Translations under genes and position numbers: made by a program | Notes under the pieces: generated by a model | Database searches by the model: none | Seen by the model: the letters and a program-made list of their open reading frames with translations, nothing else | Told to the model about the DNA's origin: nothing | From: Syngnathus acus | Taxonomy: Eukaryota > Chordata > Actinopteri > Syngnathiformes > Syngnathidae | Length of the DNA: 64,000 nt | Direction of reading: 5' to 3' | Assembly (NCBI RefSeq): GCF_901709675.1 | Contig: NC_051100.1 | Span: forward strand, 13,498,286 to 13,562,285 | Shown here: piece by piece, positions 33,975 to 44,427 of the stretch | Numbering within the stretch: position 1 is the stretch's first letter | Layout of the letters: every line of letters begins with the position of its first letter

Positions 33975-36144
33975 ATGGACGTGGAGGAAGCTTTTCAGGT
34001 GGTCGGGGAGTTCGGCGCCTACCAGAAACGAGCCGTCGCCGTCCTGGCTCTGACCCAGGTGAGAGTTGGCCAGCCTCAAACAATCGACTTGAGTAAAATC
34101 AACCGCAACACCAAAAACAGTGAACCCGAGCAAAATCAGCAAACACGTCCGAGTGGCGTTCGTGAAGTGACGTGGCGATTTTCGAACTCCTGTATGTTTG
34201 CATAAAGACGCGACTCGTTCAGATGTTGGGCCACTATGCAGGGACGAAACCGTTGTCGCAGCCCATGTTGTGCCAAACTACGCTATTGGGTTGAGCTTAT
34301 TTTCTTTTGCGATGTTTTCGACAACGAGTCGGTAATTTATCCGAATCGCTCTTTCGATTTGGCTTTCGTTGAACATGTTTGCGTTGATTTGCTAAGGATT
34401 TGTGAACAAATTAGTCCAGGGTTTGTTGATTTTGGTCCCTCTGCGCGGACTCACGGCGTAGTTATTTGAAGTCGCAGCTGATGACGTAAACCACGAGCGC
34501 CCACTGATTCAAGTGTCAAATGTATGGCTCCACTTATATTAATGACTGCGCAGTCTGTATTCTCTTGTGTTTTCTTGTAAATTGAAAGATCGTTGAAAGA
34601 AACGTTAAACGTAATCGCTTCATGTGATTACAAGCCTGTGTTACGGTTCAACTCGCTCCCTTGTAAAATGACTCCCCGAATCCAGTTGCGGCCGTTAGGG
34701 CTAAACCAGTTCAATAATCTTGTGTTTCGTAACTGCAGATTCGTCACAAGCAACATTGAAATTGTCGGACGTCTATAAAATAACCTAAAATAACCTAATA
34801 TAGATGTCTATTTTAGGTTTATATATAGACGTAATTTAGACGTCTATAAAATAACTTAAAAAGACGTCTATATAAGACCAGCTCAGTGGCCTAGTGGTAG
34901 AGTGTCCGCCCTGAGACTGGAAGGTTGTGGGTTCAAACCCCGGCCGGGTCATACCAAAGACTATAAAAATGGGACCCATTGCCTCCCTGCTTGGCATTAA
35001 GGGTTGGAATTGTGGGGTTAGATCACCAACTGATTCCCGAGCGCGGCACCGCTGCTGCTCACTGCTCCCCTCTCCCCCAGGGGATGGATTAAAATCACAC
35101 GGGGATGGGTTAAATGCAGAGGACAAATTTCACCACACCCAGGTGTGTGTGTGACGATCATTGGGACTTTAATTTTTAATCTTAATATCAGGTTACAGAA
35201 ATAACCAATTCACATGTACGGATCAATATGCTTGTTAAACTCAAATCCAAACAACTTCTGTACATTATTTATACAACTTACAGCTGGTTCAGACATTAAA
35301 AATTTGAAATATGATCATATTTAATGTTTTTAATTTAGACGTCTATTTTAAATCTATACCGTAACCAATTTTAGACTTCTAAATTAGGTCTAATAGACGT
35401 CTATATATATACACGTATATATATATACGTATATATATATATATACGTATATATTAGGGGTGTAACGATTCATCGATACACATCGATTAATCGATATAAT
35501 GCTCTACGATTTATTGGCATCGATGCTAAACGTAAACATCGATTTATATCGCCGTGTTTGACCTCGGACATTAGACGCGACTTTATTTTGAAATCCAGTT
35601 CATTGTTGCTTGCTTCCTCTTTCCGGGAGCAGTACGCGGCGTGCTGTGTTGTGAGCAGAGCAGGCACGTGAAAGGGGAGCCGACAACTACGCGGCTCCTG
35701 GGCTGTGAGAAAAAATATAGGAATTCGATAAAGTTCAGTGGTAAAATAAGCACTTTGTATACTACAATACTCTTGTAATTTCCTAAATAAAGAGTTTGCA
35801 GTACCTTGTTGATTTTGCGTATGAATTGTTATAAATCAAGATATTGTTCTATATTTTTTATTTTAAAAAATAAATAAAAATAAAAATATCGATCGTGGAG
35901 CACTATATCGTGATGTATCGTGAATGAATCACAGCAGGCTTTAAGATATCGGCAATAATCGTATCGTGATCCTTTGTATCGATATGATATCGTATCGTGA
36001 CAAAACCCGCGATTTACACCCCTAGTATATATATATACACGGCGATATAAATCGATGTTTACGTTTAGCATCGATGCCAATAAATCGTAGGGCATTATAT
36101 CGATTAATCGGTGTATCGATGAATCGTTACACATATATATACAC

Positions 36145-36175
<31 letters not shown>

Positions 36176-39100
36176 TACAGTGCCTTGCGAAAGTATTCGG
36201 CCCCCTTGAACCTTTCAACATTTCGCGACATTTCAGGCTTCAAACAAAGATATAAAAGTTTAATTTTTTGTCAAGAATCAACAAGTGGGACACAATCGTG
36301 AAGTGGAACAAAATTTATTGGATAATTTAAACTTTTTTAACAAATAAAAAACTGAAAAGTGGGGCGTGCAATATTATTCGGCCCCCTTGCGCTAATACTT
36401 TGTAGCGCCACCTTTTGCTGCAATTACAGCTGCAAGTCGCTTGGGGTATGTCTATCAGTTTTGCACATCGAGAGACTGGAATTCTTGCCCATTCTTCCTT
36501 GCAAAACAGCTCGAGCTCAGTGAGGTTGGATGGAGAGCGTTTGTGAACAGCAGTCTTCAGCTCTTTCCACAGATTCTCGATTGGATTCAGGTCTGGACTT
36601 TGACTTCGCCATTCTAACACCTGGATACGTCTATTTGTGAACCATTCCATTGTAGATTTGGCTTTATGTTTTGGATCATTGTCCTGTTGGAAGATAAATC
36701 TCCGTCCCAGTCTCAGGTCTTTTGCAGACTCCAACAGGTTTTCTTCCAGAATGGTCCTGTATTTGGCTCCATCCATCTTCCCATCAATTTTAGCCATCTT
36801 CCCTGTCCCTGCTGAAGAAAAGCAGGCCCAAACCATGATGCTGCCACCACCATGTGTGACAGTGGGGATGGTGTGTTCAGGGTGATGAGCTGTGTTGCTT
36901 TTACGCCAAACATATCGTTTTGCATTGTGGCCAAAAAGTTCGATTTTGGTTTCATCTGACCAGAGCACCTTCTTCCACATGTTTGGTGTGTCTCCCAGGT
37001 GGCTTGTGGCAAGCTTTAAACGAGACATTTTATGGATATCTTTGAGAAATGGCTTTCTTCTTGCCACTCTTCCATAAAGGCCAGATTTGTGCAGTGCACG
37101 ACTGATTGTTGTCCTATGGACAGACTCTCCCACCTCAGCTGTAGTTATCTGCAGTTCATCCAGAGTGATCATGGGCCTCTTGGCTGCATCTCTGATCAGT
37201 CTTCTCCTTGTTTGAGATGAAAGTTTGGAGGGACGGCCGGGTCTTGGTAGATTTGCAGTGGTCTGATACTCCTTCCATTTCAATATAACTGCTTGCACAG
37301 TGCTCCTTGAGATGTTTAAAGCTTGGGAAATCTTTTTGTATCCAAATCCGGCTTTAAACTTCTCCACAACAGTATCTTGGACCTGCCTGGTGTGTTCCTT
37401 TGTCTTCATGGTTCTCTCTGCGCTTTCAACAGAACCCTGAGACTATCAAAGAGCAGGTGCATTTATACGGAGACTTGATTACACACAGGTGCATTCTATT
37501 TATCATCATCAGTCATTTAGGACAACATTGGATCATTCAAAGATCCTCACTGAACTCCTGGAGTGAGTTTGCTGCACTGAAAGTAAAGGGGCCGAATAAT
37601 ATTGCACGCCCCACTTTTCAGTTTTTTATTTGTTAAAAAAAGTTTAAATTATCCAATAAATTTCGTTCCACTTAACGATTGTGTCCCACTTGTTGATTCT
37701 TGACAAAAAATTAAACTTTTATGTCTTTGTTTGAAGCCTGAAATGTGGCGAAATGTTGAAAGGTTCAAGGGGGCCGAATACTTTCGCAAGGCACTGTATA
37801 TATGAACATGAAAAAGTATACGAGTTTGTCTAAACAAAATATGTACACGTTGCTGTTTCTTCTTCAGTGTGGAGAGGACAGAATTTCACAAAGGACTGTC
37901 TGTCATGTGACGCACGAAGAGGAAGCGGGTGGGATACAGAATTGTTCACCGCTGAAAAAGTACACTTGCACAGCCCCCCAGCCAAGGATGGCAGATACTT
38001 AAGGAATGGGTCAAAGGAATGGTTCACCGCTGAAAAGATACACTTGCACAGCCAAGGATGGTATAATGTTTTGTTAAGTTTAACATAAGAGCACTCTGTA
38101 CAATACTGAAATTAAAAAGACCATATAGGCAGGTGAACACACACACACACACACATTTAGTTTAATATTCAGTATTCTATATTGTGCAAAGAGTGTTTTC
38201 ATGTCAAACTTAACAAAACGTTCAAGCATCCTTGGCTGGGGGGCCGTGCAGTGTACTTTTTCAGCGGTGAACAATTCTGAAACACAAGATTACTGAACTG
38301 GCTTTTCTCTAACAGCCGCAACTGGATTCGGGGAGCCAGTTAACATGGGAGTGAGTTGAACCGTAACACCGGTACAGCGAATAACCATGTTTTCTCATCA
38401 ACATATAAGACAAAGGCATTGGGACACCTACAGCAGTTTGATCACTACATTCATCAGTGATTTGGTGTTTATTATATGAACAAAGGAGGAAACTCTGTTC
38501 GATGAAAATCTTTGCTGTCCATTCTGATGGCAACAAGTTCGGGTGTAAGAAAGAGGTACAAAGATAATAATGACCAAAAGCAAAACACCACAAATAGAGT
38601 GAGGCATAGCATAATTTTGTGCGAAATAAAGGAATAGTTATGGGTTGTAAAGCTAAAGGAGAAACAGTTTCCAATATGTCCTTTCTATCCGACGAGAGGA
38701 CTGTGAATGTAACGTACAGAATACTTGATGATCCAATCAGCACATGTAGTGCACATGTCTGACCGCACATGTGTGCGTGTGTTTCAGGTGTATATGGCGT
38801 GCCAGTCCATGTTGGTGGTTTTGGTGGGAGCGTCTCCAGAGGTGCACGTGGAGAAGCACGACGGCGTTCATTCACCGGTCACATTTTTCGGGGACGTGGA
38901 CTCCATTGTGACGGAGGTAAGCGAATGTCCGTGCACTGCTCCCGCTCTTCCGGATCTTCCGGCTCCTGCTCCTCCGGCTCCCACTCTTTCTATCCCGCTT
39001 GTGTTCTTCCTCCGCAGTGGCTCCTGGTCAAGCAGCAGTCCTACAAGGTCAGCTTGGCTGGATCACTATTCTTCGCTGGCCTCCTGCTCGGGAGCTTCGT

Positions 39101-42100
39101 TCTCGGGCCTCTCTCTGACACCGTCGGCAGGAGACCCGTCTACCTGACTGGTGAGGGCGCATCCAAATCTAACCCGACGGCGTAACGATGAACAGCGTGA
39201 CGTGTCTCTGTCACCCGTGACATGAGAACGTGACATATCACATAACATGAAACGCGGGACAAGAAAGGCCTGCCATGTCAATGTGACAGCAAAGCGTGAT
39301 CGTGACAAGACAGGAAACAACATGAAATGCACGCCAGGGCATGTTAACACGCAACCAACATGAGGCACGGGCACATGCGAGGACATGTTGTGACATCCTG
39401 ACATGACAACACGTGACATACCAACACAACAGGACAGGTAAAAAGGAGGAATGACCACTTGGCCTGAAACACATGACAGTGACAACATGACACGCAAAGA
39501 CAAACCACAAAGCATGTGATGATAAAATTGCGCAAAATGTGACACACCGGTGACAGGAAACGTGCGGCATGTCATGAAAGCCATACGTCGTGACATGAAA
39601 AGCAGCACATTGACATGACGGGAAAACAATAGGTATGAAACCCGTGACATGACCAGATGACGTGAAACATTGTTTTGTTCGTTCAAAGCATTTAACGTGT
39701 ATGACGACACATTTGACCACACAAACCTGCGACAACGAAACAACACACTGCATAAGGCGACACGACAAGAGGCGGCGCCCTTTTTGTGGCGAGGCGTGAC
39801 TAGCACGGCGTTTTGGGGCGCAGCGCTGTTCCTGGAGGTGCTCCTGGGTTACGTGACGGCGGCGTCTCCGAGCTACGAAGTGTTCGCCGCCTCCCGCCTC
39901 CTGGTGGGCCTGATGAACGGCGCCATCGGCCTGGTCTGCTTCATCCTCACGCAGGAGTACGTGGGCAAGTCCTACTGGGCCGTGACTGGTACGACACCTG
40001 CTTCCTTGTCCTCACTTAGCCACCCAAAATTCCGCCTTTGAAGCTCTGGGTTAAGCCGAGCCCCACTTAAAAAAAAACGAGGAGCCGAGTGGAATGGCGT
40101 TATTTACATTGATTTGTTGTCTCTTTTTTTTCCCCGCGGCAGGGACGCTGACGAGCATGACGTTTGCGGTGGGCATCGCCCTCTTTGCGGCTCTGGGTTT
40201 CGTCATAAGGCCATGGAGGACGCTTGCGACAGCGGCCAACACTTGGGGAGTCCTCTGCTTCCTGCTGTCCACGTGTGTGCCCGCGCTGTCCACGTGTGTG
40301 CCCGCGCTACCGCCGCGGTCCCTGGCCCGCGTCTGACCCCTTGCTCCTTTTGTCAGAACGCTTCCGGAGTCTCCTCGCTGGCTCTACTGTCGCCGTCGCA
40401 CCCGGCGGGCGCAGGAGGTCAGTAGAAACCGTTTGCGGGCTCGCTTTTTGGAGGCTTTTGTGTTCAGCTGAACCGTCCGAAGCAGAACTTATCCCTTGAC
40501 CACACTCGTAACTGAAAACCCTTACGCTGCATTGTAAAATAGTATTAATTGATTTTCAACATTGTTTGATGTAAGGTGGCTCGGTGGTGCACTGGTTAGC
40601 ACGTCCACCTCACAGTTTTGAGGATGTGGGTTCAATTCCACCTCTGGCCCTCTCTGTGTGGAGTTTGCATGTTCTCCCCTTGCCCGCGTGGGTTTTCATT
40701 GGGTACTCCGGTTTCCTCCCACATCCCAAAAACAGGCCCTCCAAATTGTCCCTAGGTGTGAGTGCGAGTGCGAGTGCGAGTGGTTGTTCCTCTCTGTGTG
40801 CCCTGCGATTGGCTGGCAACCAGTTCAGAGTGTCCTCCGCCTACTTCCCCGATGACTGCTGGGATAGACTCCAGCACGCCCGCGACCCCCATAGGGACAA
40901 GCGGTATAGAAAATGGATGGATTGTTTGATGAACTTTATTGATTGCATCACTGGCAACTTTTGATTGGAGGTGATGCGCTACATGGCTCTGATGAACGGT
41001 CGCCCTGCGCACAAGCTGACCTTGCGGCCGGCCGGAGGTGGCTCGGGCGGCTCAGGCGGTTCGGGCATCCTGCAGCTGGCCACTCATCCTCTCCTCCGTC
41101 TCAGGACGTTCCTGCTCATGTATGTCTGGTGAGTGGTGCATGTTGAGCTAGCGCAACCATGGCAACAGCAACAAATGGGCTGGAAATGCGCGTGTCCAGG
41201 TACGCATGCAGTCTGGTGTATTACGGCCTGACACTGGGCGCCGGGGATGTGTCGGGAAACCGTTACCTGAATGTGGCCATGTCTGGTCTGGTGGAGCTGC
41301 CAGCCTACCCGCTCTGCGTCTATTGCATGAACCGACCCTGGTGAGGCATGGACGCACGCACGCGCGGGGGGTGTGGAGGAGCCTTTAGACCAGGGGTCAC
41401 CAAAACGGTGCCCGCGGTCACCAGGTCACCCATGAGGACTGCATGAGTCGCCCGCAGGATGTTCTAAAATTAGCTCGAATAGCGGGACTTGTCGGTGAGC
41501 TGCATCTATTTATTTTACAGTCAAACCTCGGTTTCCGATTGTCCCGGTTCTCGAACAAATTGGAATTTGAACAAAAAATTCGGACGTCGAACCTAGCGAG
41601 ATGAGCCGGGAGGACCCGAGAAACCCCGACCGCGCGGCCCGGATGCCGACTGACTCCGCGCAGTTGCGGCGCGCAGTTGCGGCGCGCAGTTGCGGCGCGC
41701 AGTTGCGCCGCGCAGTTGCGCGGCGCAGTTGCGCAATCGGACAAAATTGAGCTCCCTGCGCACTTGGGTCCACTTAAATTCTGGAAAGTACATCAGGACT
41801 TTAAAAATATTTTCTAAATTTCAGCGACGGCTCTGTCACAATAATGCGACCAGCGCGGTGCAGTTGGGCGGTGGGCGACACGCTACGGTTGCGTGTTCGT
41901 CGGTGCGTTGCAGATGCGTGATCGGACAAAAATGAAAAAATGCTTAAAAAAAAAGACGTTTTTTTTTTAGTCTTGGAACGGACTAAAAATTGTTCTATTA
42001 TTTGTAATGGGAAAATAGATTCGGAATTCGACCGATTCGCTTCTCGAACCGCCTTCTGGAACGGATTGTGGTCGGAAACCGAGGTTTGACTGTATTTTTG

Positions 42101-44396
42101 CTATTCTTGTTAAAATCACACTTACATGTGAACTGGAAATGACAATAATAACACATAGTGAAAGCTAAATTGAGCAAATTGGCTATTTCAGAAGTGTGTG
42201 TCAAACTGGTAGCCCTTTGCCTTAATCAGTACCCAGGAAGTAGCTCTCGGTTTAAGAAAGGTTGGTGACCCCTGCTTTAGAATGACTTTGGAATGATAGT
42301 TGGCAGCCAGCCGTCGAGTGTTAAATGAACGGCCGGGTCCTTTTGCTTTGAGGCTGTCTCATGTCTCTGCTACTCTTATCAGTCAGCTACTTGGGAGGAA
42401 AGCAACAGAGTCAACTTGCTGACTTGGGGATGAAAGGAAGAGGCGCGAGACAGACAAAAAAGCAGCCACTGTCACCATGACAACATTTTTTGTCCACATG
42501 CCGTAGTTTGAGTAAAGACACGTGACAAAGACATCAGAGAAAACCAAGGCAGGGTGGATCTTTAAAATGTCTTTCAGGGCCGGCCGGAGGAAGAGTTTGT
42601 CGGCTTTCTTATGTTTGTCTGCGTGGGCCTGCCTTGGCGCCATCTTCATTCCAGAAGACGCGGGTAAGACACACCGACAAGGCGGGGCCAAAACAGATTG
42701 CGTGCGCGTCTTTCCATCCAAAGGGAGGTCTTGGACCATTTCATCCATTGGTTGGATGAAATGTCCTCTTGGTTCCGTGCAAAAGTTTACCTCAATTGTG
42801 CATTGTTGAGTGAAACATTTGGCCCCTCAGTTTTTGTCACTCACAAGGATGAAAAAGAACAAAACCTTTGTTAAGTGGATGCGCTCGCTTGCGCGCTTTC
42901 ATTCCTATAGAGCAGGGGTCGGTAACCCAAAATGTTCAAAGAGCCATATTGGCCCTCAAAAAAAAAAAACATACCTGTTTGGAGCTGCCAAAATCTAAAA
43001 GCCTTTTATAAGGCAATATAACATTGCAGCACAGCCTCGCAGATGTCCTCCCCCCGTGTTTGGCCTTTTAGTGGTATCAATTTGATCATTTCTTCTTGCG
43101 GCCCGTTAGAGTTCACGTACCTGCATAGCAGCGCTGTCTGTTCAATATCGGTCACGTCACACAACTCCTCACAGGCAATTGAGAAAGCTGGAGCTGAATT
43201 GATGTCCTTGGTTTGCTGATCGGTGATATTGTTTGCCATTTTAATTACCCTTTCCTTCACTGTTTTTGCGGAAAGAGGCATGTCTTTAATTTTCTGAATG
43301 ATCTCTGTTTTGTTTTTGAAGTCCAAAAATAGGCACTCTGATATTTGAATGAATGAATCCTTCATGTACTCTCCATCGGTGAATGGTTTTCTGTGCTTTA
43401 TTATCTCCCGGGCTGCAACAAAACTTGCAGCAGTTGTAGAGTTTGGAGATGCAATCCACTTCTTGAAACTGTTTTTTCGGTCCTCAAATTTCTCCACCAG
43501 CACTGCAATTGCACCTTTCCTCTCAGTTCTAATTGGGTGATCGGAAGCAAATTTAGCATGCTTTAGCGAAAAATGTCGCTCCAAATTGCTCTTCTTGTTA
43601 TTTGACAACTTCTCATTGCAAATCAAACATGCAGGCAATCCTTCAGCATTGGCAATGAAAGCAAATAGTTCAGTCCATTCTTAAGCCCTTTGTTCTTATC
43701 AGCAATCTTTCTCTTTTTGCCTTTTGAATCCATGGCCCATCACTCACATACCTGTTTGTATATTACTCGCAATTATGCTCATTGGCGCCATTCTGAAATT
43801 CTGTATTTTTAATATATTTACAACTACATACACTTTTACAGCATAAGAACATTTGTGTCATGATTACCATCTAAAAAATATATTTAAAAAAAACATTTGT
43901 TTCCATTTTCACACATTTTTGCAAAAGCTCCTGTGAGCCGCTAGGGCAGTGGTGGCCAACCCGCGGCTCGCGAGCCGCATGCGGCTCTTTGGCTGGTTTC
44001 ATGCGGCTCTTTTACGTTCATATCAACATTTGTGTTTATTTTTCGTGCGCATTTGCTTCGCTTGAGTTCAATATGGTATTTTGGTCAAACGCGCATGCGT
44101 GTGAGGTGAAATCCCGCAAAGGAGGAGGGACAAACAGAGCGATTGGTTTTGCTGGCTCTTTAATGAATGGCGACTGTGACTACGGGGGCCCATTAGGTCC
44201 AGAAAAGCTGACAAGACGCTTGCCAAAATGGCAAGGAAAAAATGCACAGCTAAACGAATATATGACGATGAACACAGGACGTTTTTAACAGAGTTAGTTG
44301 TTTTTTGTTGAACGCTCAATTTGTCATTATCATGTTGGTGCGTGACATAATAATGTCACACAATAAATTTGGCTGAGCAGAGGTGTGTGTGTGCGC

Positions 44397-44427
<31 letters not shown>

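Noticed and set aside
39066-39806. Minus-strand frame of 246 residues opposite slc22a15 exons 3-4
   Set aside because: Shadow of slc22a15 exon 3 and of the ACATGA-type array; no family resemblance.
41593-41793. Repeated [12 protein letters not shown]-type peptide
   Set aside because: Translation of the GCGCAGTTGCGGC tandem units inside a TA-flanked MITE.
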